From Primula veris (lineage: Eukaryota > Streptophyta > Magnoliopsida > Ericales > Primulaceae), in assembly GCA_963682055.1 (NCBI GenBank), contig OY821741.1, positions 20,141,211 through 20,205,210 on the forward strand: a DNA stretch of 64,000 nucleotides, read 5' to 3'. The notes under the pieces are model-generated. The model had not been told where the DNA came from. It did not search any database and saw nothing but the letters and a program-made list of their open reading frames with translations. Each line of letters opens with the position of its first letter. Positions within the stretch are counted from its first letter, which is position 1. Of the stretch, positions 1-9,771 are shown piece by piece. Position numbers and translations under genes: made by a program.

Positions 1-19
1 CCAAGTCCATCCCTGATGT

Positions 20-660
20 GATGATGAAGAGATATTGAACCATCATGTTCATATCTAAGTACAATAAGCGCATCATTGTACTTGGTCTAATGTGCTAGGA
101 CGAACATCTCGTATGCTGTGAATGGTATAGCTCGACACAACATCGCGCTAACATGCTGCCATCGAAATGGCATAAAAGACATTTTCCCATTACCTTAAGG
201 TAACTGTGGATGAGGGCTTGTCTTATCCCAGTTGCGTCATCGAGTGTACCTACCTCCTTCGGTACTCGAATTAACGCAACCCTTTTTCGGTTATACCGAT
301 GTTGGTTACTTATCAGACTCGCATAAGGGATATTCCTAACATGGTCTGTCTTTACCATTAGGAATAAGGCAATATCTTGGAGGTCTTGGAATGACTCCAA
401 TGTGCTCTATGAGACGACTAGAGAGTGTATATGGCTTCGAGCTCGTATTAGCCATATTTGAATTACATATGTTCTGTCTCACGATCCAGATAAAACACTT
501 ATCTTATTTGAGGACAACTTGTTGTTATCGATCAAGAGAGACATAACTAGATTATGCTATTTAGCATTTCTTGCCGAAATAAATCTTCACATATGAAGTT
601 TAAGAGCATCCTGTCGAATGCTCGTTTTATTCCACGTTATATTTTCTTGCATACAGTCGT
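20..660 (+). pseudogene. Copia element E: RT C-terminus and RNase H remnant
   Basis: Read on the plus strand, changing frame several times, the conserved tail of a Ty1/copia polyprotein is visible. There is DEEIL near 20, a stretch like ISYAVNGIAR near 105-135, RNGIKDIF near 165, then YTDVGYLSDSHKGYS near 290-335 (the family's YADAGYLSDPHKARS). ISWRS follows at about 375, RECIWLR near 420 and LILFEDN near 500. These are the RT end, the RNase H start with its Asp, and the second RNase H half, in the right order. Frameshifts, stops and a missing block after ISWRS show it is long dead. The 101-codon open frame on the opposite strand (95-400) is a shadow. The upstream part of the element lies outside the window. 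Confidence 0.75.
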
Positions 661-1280
661 GTGCAAATAAATGAGGCATCCAGTCGAATGCTCGTACTCT
701 TTCTTGGAATATGAAATCTTTGCACCCAATCGTGTGCAAGTGAAGGGGAGCATCCAGGTGAATGCTTATTGTACTAATTACTACTTAGTCGAAATTCTCG
801 TACCATGTCGTGTGCAAGTGAGGGGGAGCATCCAGTCATATGCTCGTGTACTTTTTTTGTCCTTAGACCAAGGTTTTTTCCCACTGGGTTTTCCTTGGTA
901 AGGTTTTTAGCGAGACACGTTCCCATCTTATCTCATTTAAGATTGCCGAAATTAGGGGGAGTATCCTGTTGTATACTTCTTACCACTGTATACTCTTTTG
1001 TCCTTCGACTAGAGATTTTTTCCCACTGGGTTTACTCCAGCAAGGTTTTGATGAGGCACCTGTTTTGTGGTTGATCCCTACTACTACCATTGTTGCACTC
1101 TTTTTTCCCTTCGATCAGAGATTTTCCCATTGGGTTTGCTCTGGCAAAGTTTTGATGAGGCACACTGTTTTGTGGTTAGTTACTTACATGATATTTCGGC
1201 CTATATCATTCGGCTACACAGTTTCTCCTAGGTACCGGTTTTGTCCCACACTGGGTTTTCCGGCCCTAAGGTTTTTATGT
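604..1280 (+). repeat. 3' UTR of copia E: tandem hairpin and polypyrimidine repeats
   Basis: Between the RNase H remnant and the PPT a compound unit recurs. Part one is a short hairpin such as GAGCAT-n8-ATGCTC (604-623, 675-691, 749-765, 826-845, and AGTAT/ATACT at 960-977), with a second hairpin TGCAC-n-GTGCA (648-665, 721-738). Part two is the block TTTTTCCCACTGGGTTT...AAGGTTTT...GAGGCAC, present about four times near 865-915, 1015-1057, 1120-1163 and 1235-1280. The second block is a familiar feature downstream of RNase H in many plant copia elements. Open frames here are not coding. Confidence 0.75.
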
Positions 1281-1344
1281 GTTTAGCACTGCGAATGAAC
1301 TCGACTCAGATCGACTGCATGAAGACGAAGAATTCAAGACGTCC

Positions 1345-1354
1345 AAAGGGGGAG
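1345..1354 (+). other. Polypurine tract of copia E
   Basis: AAAGGGGGAG directly abuts the LTR start TGTTGT, as expected for the plus-strand priming site. Confidence 0.8.
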
Positions 1355-1577
1355 TGTTGTAGGATATTATTGGACTATTGGGCTTGCACTTTATGGGCCC
1401 AAGTGGGCTTGTAACCCTACCCCTCTATCTATATAAAGAGGGTTAGGGGTCTTTTATTTCACATTCATTCATACATTCTGATTAATAAAGTTTCTCTTAT
1501 TGTGGTATCTCATATCTCTCTCTATATCTATACATATCTCTATATATATCTATAACGAACTAATATGTCACACAACA
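1355..1577 (+). mobile_element. 3' LTR of copia E
   Basis: The 223-bp LTR starts TGTTGT right after the PPT and ends ACAACA, a perfect 6-bp terminal inverted repeat. A TATA box (TATATAAA) lies at 1430-1437, followed by CT-rich and TA-rich sequence toward the end. The base after the LTR begins AATTC, and homology to the second inverted-repeat arm (26581 downward) starts exactly there. The LTR end is therefore an insertion junction. The 5' LTR is outside the window. Confidence 0.8.
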
Positions 1578-2005
1578 AATTCATTTTTGTTTATTATAAT
1601 TTAAATGTAGTCTGTCATTTAAAATATTTTGTTCAAAACTCTTTTGATTATTTTTTTGCCGAACTAAGGGAAGATTATTTTCTCTTAATTTGGTATGTTA
1701 TGACTTTTGAGTATATTACATAATATTAAATACTTTTGTCTTTATTAATAGTTGTTGGATAGTATAATAATAATAGATTTCGTGTTTTTTCCAACTGATA
1801 TTAAACACTTACCATGATGTACATTTATTTGCATTCCATAAACAATCAAAATATTAGTTGTAAGATTATATTAAACGAATATTTTCACAATTCTTTTAAT
1901 AATAGACTATCCCAATAATACACACACCATTTTTAAAAACTAGGAAATAATACTAGTATTCTTGGGACAGAGAATTGGGAACAATTAGGGGGACAGAGGA
2001 TCCGG
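1578..2005 (-). mobile_element. Truncated copy of long-TIR DNA element
   Basis: This is the reverse complement of 26117-26581: one terminal inverted repeat (ending CCGGATCCTCTGTCCCC when read on the minus strand at 2005-1990) plus some interior. The other end would lie left of the window if copia E inserted into it. About 30 bp inside the TIR is missing compared with the right-hand copy. Confidence 0.6.
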
Positions 2006-3046
2006 AAACATAATATTTAATTTTTAACTATCTCAGAATAATACTTCTCTCTCTGCCCCTAGTTGTTCAAAATTAAGTCTGATTAAACTTATAAGATCAT
2101 ATGTTTTAAAAGCCTAAAAATACATTGATGTAACTAAGTCCCAAACAAAGATGCAATCAGATTTAGAATTAATTCACATAGTGTAATGTGTTTATTTATT
2201 TGTTGTTAAGGGATGGGTGTAGGGGTCCGTTTGTTCCATAAATGGAGAACGTACGTATGTTGAAGACCATTAGGCCCAAAATTTGATAAAATAAACGGAG
2301 ACCTTTACATCATCGATGCATATTTTAGACTTCAAGTAGTGGGCCCGGCTGGCGGCTTAGCTATCTAGGTAGTTCTTGAAGTTGATAGCCGACGCCTACT
2401 CTTCACTAACTATATGGATATTGATGAGGTTGACCTAAGATGATCAAATTATCAAAAAATAGATAAAATAACTCAAAATGCTAAAATTCGTAAAATAAAT
2501 ATAAAAGCACACATTTTAAGATGGGTAAATAGCCAATATTGACACTAAATATATACAACAATGCAGTCAAATCATGAGCCTATGCGGTGAATTAATATTC
2601 ATAATTTTTTCAACTTAAATATGAATCTATACGATTTTACAAGTTTTTATAAGGAAGTAATTATATACATAGATGTTGTCATTTTTTATTAACAAATTAG
2701 TATCAATTCAGAAGAAACCTACACAGTTTATAACTTGGTGACATTAGTTTTAAAAACATTAATTTAGTGCACTAAGTTAACCAACATTATCTTTTCAGTG
2801 ACATGTCGTCACTTTTTTTTGGATGTAAATCGTTTCTATGTTAAAATTTAGTCCTTGTAGTTTAAAAATTTATGATAAAAACCTGACAATTGTAAAAATT
2901 ACAAACCAGATACAAAGAAAATAAAGTACTTCGACCTCGAATAATTAAAACTCGATAAGTACCCAAACTTTAACCTTATTAGAAACCACTTCACTCGAAA
3001 TACAAACACACAATTTCACCAAGAAAACACAACGATGAAATAAATT
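2006..3046. other. Non-coding duplicated AT-rich sequence
   Basis: Matches 25067-26116 in reverse complement. The end nearest 3046 is the presumptive 3' UTR of the O-methyltransferase fragment. I see no gene or recognisable element in the rest. Confidence 0.6.
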
Positions 3047-3309
3047 TCAAGGGTAAGCTTTAATGATAGACCTCCAACCCAACTGAGTTACTTTATAGTT
3101 ACGAAACTATGCATCGGATAAGAGTTTTGCCCATTCTTTCTTGGTTCCCTCTTTGCTACCAAATTGCATCACCATCAACATGTCGAAGAAGCTTTGAGCT
3201 TCAAATGCCTTATTATCATAACTTATTTTGTTCTTCATGGCTATGTCGATGATGATAACTTTCCCGCGCCACCATTAATTTCCTTACATGGCATCGCTTC
3301 TTTACATTT
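3047..3309 (-). pseudogene. O-methyltransferase terminal exon fragment, left-arm copy
   Basis: Same fragment as 24756-25066, in opposite orientation and shorter at its 5' side. It reads KEAIPC, then after a frameshift AMKNK, FFDMLMVMQFGSKEG, KKEWAKLLSDA, an in-frame TAG, and FRNYKVTQLGWRS to AYP-stop. These match the C-terminus of plant caffeate/isoflavone-type O-methyltransferases. The copy keeps the SDA that is family-typical, while the other copy reads SDM, so the two copies have decayed independently. It is truncated at a poly-A/T run where copia F gag begins. Nonfunctional. Confidence 0.75.
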
Positions 3310-3857
3310 ATTAAAAAAAAAAAAAATTCCCTAGAGGAAGCACATTACCATAAAGAGTATAAATTTTAATATTAAACTCTTCAACAGTTTCTTCATCATC
3401 CATTCTTACATTTCCAAAATTAGTGACAAACTGTTGTAATCTAGAGGCCTTAACCATTTTGGTTACTTTAAAAGTAACAGCAAAACTGTCCCAACTTTCT
3501 TTACTATTTCCACATTGAGAGATTAGAGATTTTTTTTTTACAGTTACCCCATTGTACAGTGCTTTCACAGATTTATAGTCACCCTGAACTTGCTTCTTCT
3601 ATTCAGTAGTCTACTTTTATTGAGCAATCTTGAATTTATTTCCCTTATCATCAACTAACATTGGTGGACTCCATCCTTCATTGACCATGCTCCAGGCTTT
3701 TTCTCTATCTTCTTGATGTATGCCATCATTTTTATCTTCCACATACCATAGTTGGTTGCAACTCTCAGCAATGGTGGCTTTCCACCAGAATTTCCTTCTT
3801 TCATTAGATTCATAATTCTTAGAGCACATGATCCACACCAATAAGGTTTGATGTGTA
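3310..3857 (-). pseudogene. Copia F gag fragment, left-arm copy
   Basis: Minus-strand remnant of a copia gag of the UBN2 type. The N-terminal part has NYGMWKIKMMAYIK and WSMVNEGWSPP, the usual 'WK..M..FI ... W..V..GW.PP' start. After a stop at 3617 the next frame holds SWDSFAVTFKVTKMVKASRLQQF and TVEEFNIKI, the central UBN2 helix region. It starts directly after the primer site at 3858-3869 and ends in a poly-T run where a deletion joins it to the O-methyltransferase fragment. No zinc knuckle, protease or pol remains. The right-arm and third copies are at 22893 and 63282. Confidence 0.8.
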
Positions 3858-3869
3858 CCTCTGATACCA
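3858..3869 (-). other. Primer binding site, initiator Met tRNA type (copia F)
   Basis: The minus strand reads TGGTATCAGAGG, two bases downstream of the LTR end. The equivalent site in the right arm (about 22899) is mutated to TTATCAGAGG. Confidence 0.8.
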
Positions 3870-3871
3870 AT

Positions 3872-4700
3872 TGAAAAAACTAAATATCTTAATATTCTAA
3901 GATGCAGTTACGCATGTTTCAGTTATAACTGAACTTTAGTAAATTTAGTTCTCAGTTGTAACTGAAAATGGATCTTCATACTTAAGCCTAATCACACACA
4001 CATACGTACTGAATAAATAGAGGTTGAACACAACACGTTTGATGACGGAGTTCGACCAAGTCTACTTTTCGGGGATCTTGCTCAGATTAGAATATTGAGA
4101 AAGCTTACAATAAATATCTAAGACTTACAAAACTAATGACTCCCTTGCAGTATAAGCCTATATTGTTATTACTACTACTTCTCTTAACTATTCTATTCAA
4201 GGTGACCTCCCGCTGTAGTTTAATCTCTCTGACAATAGCACAGTATTCTAAGAAAATAAACTTTTAAGTTCTGACTACATAACCAAACCCTACGGCTTAT
4301 TATGAAGTTATATATCATGCTTACAAACATAGTAACATAGTATACTAAGGAACAAACTTTTCAAGTTTAGTTACAACTGATTGATCCCTCAATCTTTTTC
4401 TTCAATCATTGACTCTATGAATGAATCTTTGCTACGCAATCTTCATTCAATCGTCTGAGATTACCCACGCTTGATATCTTCTGTAAAATCTCTTTCTTGA
4501 TCAACAAACTTCATCTCCAGAATTTTTGACCTGGCTGTCAAAATTTTTCATTTGTATAAGTCAGTTACAACTGAAAGTGTAAACAATAAACGATATATTA
4601 TAAACTTAATGAATATATAATCAAGTAAATACTAAGTGTTTTTTAACAAAATAATGACAACAAATAGAAATTATTAGACACTATAAAATAGGTCCTAACA
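3872..4700 (-). mobile_element. LTR of copia F
   Basis: An 829-bp LTR read on the minus strand from TGTTAGGACC (4700) to TTTTCA (3872). It is preceded by GAGGTTGGGAT, a good polypurine tract, and followed by the primer site. An LTR with both PPT and PBS attached is the internal LTR of a tandem or circle-derived arrangement, or the outer part is lost. Repeated CAGTTATAACTG / CAGTTACAACTG palindromes are scattered through it (for example 3919-3930, 3956-3967, 4370-4381, 4563-4574). Confidence 0.7.
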
Positions 4701-6770
4701 ATCCCAACCTCTGAGGCATTTCAATGCCTTCTCTGTTTGCTACAGGCGGCAACTGGGGGCTTACACTCATTATAATAATGAGGTTGTTTGTGCAATAAAA
4801 TCTTTGAAAAAAGTACTGGCTCAAAGCGCATAGGTGAAAATTTCAGTTATATCTGATTGAAAAGCAGAAACAAGTAGTAAAGCTTACACTTTTAGTACTT
4901 GAGTCCCACTCATGACATAAAATGCTTAGGCTATACTATTTTGATATAAAAGAAGTCAAGAAAGTCATTGTTGATAATGACGATATTAACAATCAATAGA
5001 ACATTTTTATGTGCATTAGCAAATGTTTACCTTTATAAATTCAATTATAAACGCAGGATTTATTTTTAAAGTTTGATACTTTTACTGAGCAAAATATTAC
5101 CCAAAAACATTGAGACGCATACACTTTTAGTGAAACTACAATAAAAAGTAAAATATTGGTAATAATTCATAGGTACCTAAAAAGGGTTTACAATAAAAAC
5201 CTATAAAGTAACGGTTTTATTGCCTTTGTGTTGATAGGAGAGATATATTGGGTTTTGACAAGCCATGATACACTTTGATCACCTGGCCTGCTTTTATCTT
5301 TAACCTAAAAGGGTTTTACAATAAAAACCGATAAACTCCACGATATATTAGGTTTAAATGTGGGGTCTCCAGTAACAGCTAAATCAACATCATCATCCTT
5401 CTGCTACTCCTCGTTTTCAGGATCAAGTGGTATCCTTTCTCATTTTAGAGGGCTGGCCAATAAATTTAAAAAACAAAACTAGCGGGCTTATTTTTCAGTG
5501 TTTTAAAAAAGTGAAATCTTAAAACATTTTTGCAAGAGATATGGCGGTCCAAAAAGCAGAAAATCAAGCTTTTATTTTTTTTTAATATTTCAATCGAGAT
5601 TTTTCATTAGCAAGCACTTTTTTTAAAATAGTGTATATTTTTCAAAGGACGTACTTGTAAACACTGATGTCAAGCAGATCGAGTGGAATCCCGAGATGGG
5701 CTTCAGGATGTTGTTAGCATGATATACTAAAAGAGATGATGTATTGTCTGTTTTAGTATTTATTTATTAACAATGAATGATTTATTTGAGAATAGTTTTG
5801 AGTAATGCTATACATATTATCTATATGTATAAGTGTCTTTATTTTGTATAGTAAGTGATTTGGTATATAGAGTACGACTTATACATGGAAGATCAAATCA
5901 CTGGTTCTTACAGAATATATTTTATCGTTCACAACTTTAGATGGACTGGATAACCATCGGTATAGTTGTAGCACAGAGTTTTAGTAGCTTTGTCTTGACT
6001 ACATGGAATAATTGAGTTCCGACTCTTTGGGCTATTACACTTAGAGTATATTGAACATGAGAAATTGGTATTATTTTATGGTACTGACCAGAATAAAATA
6101 ATTATACCTAATAAATTATTATGATTACTTATATTGTTAATTCTTAGATTATTTTTGATATAAATATTTATAATATATAGTACTTTGATTTGCAATGGGT
6201 GTGATTTGTCGTGGTCAACAAACCCGTATGTTGTGCAGTAATATTATTTATATGGCGTGTGTTTATAATCGATGGAATTCATGTCACTTAACAATAATTG
6301 ATGATATTCCCTCGAGAATCTTATAATTTTTTTTTTGTGTCAAATATTGCAAGTGTATTTTATACCCGACACAACAAATAAGTTAATTGGTAAGGTCAAG
6401 AAAATAATATGCCCAGGAAAATAATTGTCAATAATTTATTTACTTGGTAGATATCTGTAATCTTATTATGAGGGTAAAATTAGGTATTTTATAATGTGCT
6501 TTCAAATATTATTTGAGCAGGAACTACAGTGCAATTATATTATCTAGTGCAAATGAATATAATTTACCGATATAATAACCTAAAATTGGTAAAATATTAA
6601 TTAGATAATATTATATTATTCTTGTTAATAAGAATATATAATATTTATTAGTTAAGTACTAATCTAAGTAAGGTTAGAGTTCTAATTAAGATAGAAGTCT
6701 ATTGCTTCTAAGTAAGGTTCCTGTTTGATGTGATCACGATTCCTATACCTAGAAATTAATTGCAAGTTCC
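4701..6770. other. Non-coding duplicated repeat, unclassified
   Basis: No coding frame is recognisable. 5160-5460 contains two close copies of the phrase AAAGGGTTT(T)ACAATAAAAACC. 5870-6780 is an AT-rich block found again at 18909-19745 and looks like an unclassified repeat. 5690-5866 has no counterpart in the other arm. Confidence 0.5.
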
Positions 6771-7149
6771 TATCGGATCAATAACAAGATCAAAAGCTAA
6801 AAGGTTCCAAGAACCGCTAAACAGGTTAATACATGACATATGGGTTGATTATGGGAAATCGAAGCTTAAGACAAGCTAAAACGAAGCCCAACACCTGGTG
6901 CATCAGATTGGGTCTATTCAAGACACTACTCTATCGATAATTTCGTGGTTATTAATTCTTGATTATAAAGGGGCTGAATCTTCAAAGATATTAATGCATG
7001 GTGGCAGATTTTTCACATCTATTACATGGATTCATGAACTACAACTCAAGTGGTATAAATTAATTGAAGCTTTAAACTCATTTTTAAGTTGTTCAACTCA
7101 AATGCATTGCATTTACTATTATATTAATGAATTTGAAGTAGTTAAGTAA
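6771..7149 (+). pseudogene. Gypsy G pol C-terminus, left-arm copy
   Basis: Plus-strand tail of a Ty3/gypsy polyprotein: ITRSKAKRFQEPLNRLIHD near 6780-6835 resembles the PITRSKAKRF motif that ends many plant gypsy polyproteins. It is followed by a downstream frame (6898-7149) carrying GGRFFTSITWIHELQLK. That frame recurs at 8.9-9.3, 18.5-18.7, 56.0 and 60.5 kb. Whether the last 80 codons are protein or open LTR-proximal sequence is unclear. It runs directly into the LTR at 7150-7630. Confidence 0.6.
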
Positions 7150-7630
7150 GTTAGAAGGTCATAGGTCAATCATACTTTGAACCTATGTTATTTAATGTTT
7201 TTCTAAGACTTTTCAAATGCTTGGAGGCTTGTTCCAAGTATAAATAGGAGCCATTTCGTGGCATTGTAAATAAGATTTGGATAAAATATATTGACAGTTT
7301 TCTCTTTGGTTCTTCATTGAACTTTTCGAACTTATCAAGGTTCTAACTTGTGACGTTCACCCCGACTTATCATTCGGTAGTCCATAACCATTGTGGCGTC
7401 TTCACATACCAAAGTTCCCACCCCTTTATAGGTAACAGGTCACGTTTCCATACCAAACTAATCATACCAAGGTTCCCACCTCTTTATAGGTGATGGGTCA
7501 AAGTGTTTAGTATTGGAATATCAGCTAATCATACGAAGGTTCTCACCTCTTTATAGGTGACGGGTCGCGGTCTTTAGTTTGATTGTTATAAACCTGATTA
7601 GATAGATCCACCATGTTTGATCTCGTATAA
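7150..7630 (+). mobile_element. Gypsy G LTR, plus-oriented copy
   Basis: Matches the reverse complement of the LTRs at 8518 and 18006. It ends ...CTCGTATAA two bases before a primer site. It holds three copies of a roughly 65-bp unit with the core CACCTCTTTATAGGTG. The outer (5') boundary is not resolved. Confidence 0.65.
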
Positions 7631-7632
7631 TT

Positions 7633-7644
7633 TGGTATCAGAGA
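7633..7644 (+). other. Primer binding site (gypsy G, plus copy)
   Basis: TGGTATCAGAGA follows the LTR end by two bases and fits initiator Met tRNA with one terminal mismatch. A short 5' UTR (7645-7745) follows and is then cut by the inversion junction. Confidence 0.75.
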
Positions 7645-7745
7645 TTAGGCTCTGTTCAGGTGTTATCATAAAAAAAAGTATTCAAAAAAATAAAATTGCT
7701 TTGTTGAATTTTAATAAGTTGTATACAAAAAAAAGAGTCATTTAT

Positions 7746-7857
7746 ATTTCGTTTCGATTCGTTTGTTTAATTGCTCGAAATCAGTCCTAATCATTCTTTG
7801 CATCTTACCCATCATGGCCTCCATTTGTAATTTTATTTTAGCCTCTTCCCAATCCAT
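7746..7857 (-). pseudogene. Gypsy G gag N-terminus fragment
   Basis: Minus-strand start codon at 7857 followed by KLQMEAMMG and RTDFEQLNKRI, identical in kind to the gag starts at 17360 and 59336. The frame is cut after about 37 codons at the head-to-head junction at 7745. It is preceded on its strand by a 5' UTR (7858-8503) and a primer site. Confidence 0.7.
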
Positions 7858-8503
7858 TCGAACTTGTTTTTACTGCAAAAATATGTTAGAATAAAAATTA
7901 AAGGGACCTCACATGCTTGCTCATGTGTTTACACTCAGAAATGTGCACTCGTCACTCGTGTATCACTCAAATTGGCTTTTACCCTATAGTGATCTCACAC
8001 ACTCTGCCTTTTTCCATTCAAATATAAACTCACTCACTCAGCCTTACCCAATCTTAGTTTCCTCTATAGGTTCTTTATGAACTTAATAAACCACAAGATT
8101 CTCCTCATAGCGTTTATATAAGTGAAGTGGTTAGTGACCAGATTTTTCTTTTAAAGTATGGGGATTATTAAAACACTTGATGGACGGTAATTAGTAATGG
8201 ATATTATAATGACTCGAATAAAGAAACTTTACAATTCTCTTTCTTTTTCGTTTTTTTTGTTGGCACTTCTATTTTTTTTTTAGCTCTCTTAGGATTTGAT
8301 TTTTTTATTTTCTTTTGATCCTTTTTCTATTTTTTTTTATATCACTTATATTTGTATCTTTGTTTTCTATTGAATGAGGATAACAACACTCAACAACGAA
8401 ATATAAATGACTCTTTTTTTTGTATACAACTTATTAAAGCTCAACAAAGCAATTTTATTTTTTTGAATACTTTTTTTTATGATGACACCTGAACAGAGCC
8501 AAA
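7858..8503 (-). other. Gypsy G 5' UTR
   Basis: Conserved in order and sequence with 17361-18005 and 59337-59967. Non-coding, with long T-rich runs. The last 110 bp (8392-8503) is also present inverted at 7640-7745. Confidence 0.65.
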
Positions 8504-8515
8504 GCTCTGATACCA
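8504..8515 (-). other. Primer binding site (gypsy G, minus copy)
   Basis: The minus strand reads TGGTATCAGAGC, a perfect initiator Met tRNA complement, two bases after the LTR end. The equivalent site is deleted in the copies at 18.0 and 59.97 kb. Confidence 0.85.
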
Positions 8516-8517
8516 AA

Positions 8518-9065
8518 TGATACGAGATCGAACGGGGTAAATCTATCTAATCAGGTTTATAACGATCAAACTAAAGACTGCGTCCCATCACCTATAAATA
8601 GGTTAGAACCTTGATGTGATTAGCTGTTATTCGAATACTAAAGACCTTGACCTGTCACCTATAAAAAGGAGTGAACCGCAGTGTGATTAATGCAGTACTG
8701 TTTAATACACACAAAGTGCCCTGACACAAGAAGGTGATATGGAACCGTGACCTGTTACCTATAAAGAGGTGGGAACCTTGGTATATGAAGACGCCACGAA
8801 TAGTTATGGACTACCGAATGATAAGTCGGGGTGAACGCCACAAGGTAGAACCTTGATAAGTTAGAAAAGTTCAATGAAGAACCAAAGAGAAAACTCTCAT
8901 TATATTTTATCCAAATCTAATTTACAATGCCACGAAATGGCTCTTATTTATACTTGGAACAAGCCTCCAAGCATTTGAAAAGTCTTAGAAAAATATTAAA
9001 TAACATAGGTTCAAAGTATGATTGACCTATGACCTTCTAACGTACTTAACTACTTCAAATTCAGC
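8518..9065 (-). mobile_element. Gypsy G LTR, minus-oriented
   Basis: Starts TGATACGAGATC beside the primer site. It carries the repeated CACCTATAAA-AGGTG units and, at about 8690-8745, a roughly 45-bp insert (TTAATACACACAAAGTGCC...) that the LTR at 18.0 kb lacks. The boundary toward the pol side is approximate. From about 8704 onward it matches 55551 in direct orientation. Confidence 0.65.
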
Positions 9066-9689
9066 AATATAATAGTGAATACAATGCATTTAGGTTGAAC
9101 AACTCAAGAATGAGTTTAAAGCTTCGATTAATTTATTCCCCTTGAGTTGTAGTTCATGAATCCATGTAATAGATGTAAAAAATCTGCCACCGTGCATTAA
9201 TATCTTTGATGATTCAGACCCTTTATAATCAAGCACTAATAACCATGAAATTATCCTTAGAGTAGTTTCTTGAATAGCGCAATCTGATTCACCAAGTGTC
9301 GGGCTTCGTTTGAGCTTGTCTTAAGTTTCGATTTTCCCATAATCAGCCTATATGTCATGTATTAACATGTTTAGCGCTTCTTGGAACCTTTTATCTTTTG
9401 ATCTTGTTATTGGTCTGATAGAAACTTGTAATGAATTTCTAGGTATAGGAACCATGATCATATCAGACTCCCTCTCTTGAAAAATATTTATCCTCAAATC
9501 GGAACCTACGAAAAAACAAGATAAGTTAGAATCATCAAAGTTTTCACTAACATCATGGTTACCTTGGTACTTCGTTTTGCCTTCGATCTCTTTAAGCATT
9601 AAAATCTTCTCTTCATTTATTAATAGAAAGCTAGGCATTGTTGGGGTATACCATCCTTGCATCAAACCTATATCTCCTGGCTTGAACAC
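9066..9689 (-). pseudogene. Gypsy G pol C-terminal region
   Basis: The 113-codon frame 9348-9689 begins KPGDIGLMQGW, matching the 'V.FEPGDWVWVHM' segment after gypsy integrases. It ends NSLQVSIRPITRSKDKRFQEALNMLI, the C-terminal PITRSKAKRF motif. A shorter frame downstream (9120-9340) carries GGRFFTSITWIHELQLK. The usual extra C-terminal residues and any chromodomain are not visible. Stop codons separate it from the integrase pieces. The near-identical direct copy is 55928-56523. Confidence 0.7.
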
Positions 9690-9771
9690 AACTTTCTAAA
9701 ACTCATTTTCAAATTCGAAAATCAAAATGTTCATTTTTTACGTTAAAGTTCTTTCGATCCTTTTCATGAAT

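Larger units (their letters stand above)
1578..7745. repeat. Left arm of large inverted duplication
   Basis: This stretch matches the reverse complement of about 18000-26581 along its length, with indels. Landmarks: 1942-2005 with 26117-26160, 2330-2420 with 25680-25800, 3047-3300 with 24805-25066, 3310-3890 with 22880-23460, 5160-5640 with 19790-22070 minus the solo LTR, 5870-6780 with 18900-19745. The left arm lacks the 1.3 kb equivalent to 23455-24800 and the solo LTR at 20236-22044. It keeps about 180 bp (5690-5866) and about 400 bp of copia F LTR that the right arm lost. Confidence 0.85.

Noticed and set aside
95..400. 101-codon minus-strand frame with an IPYAS-like phrase
   Set aside because: The plus strand of the same DNA carries the colinear copia RT/RNase H landmarks, so this is a shadow.
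604..1280. CRISPR-like spacing of repeated palindromes
   Set aside because: Repeats are diverged, irregularly spaced and in a plant retrotransposon 3' UTR; no cas-like genes.
3310..3325. Poly-A/T run as a possible LINE or SINE tail
   Set aside because: It matches an internal T-run of the copia F gag in the other copies, and marks a deletion join instead.
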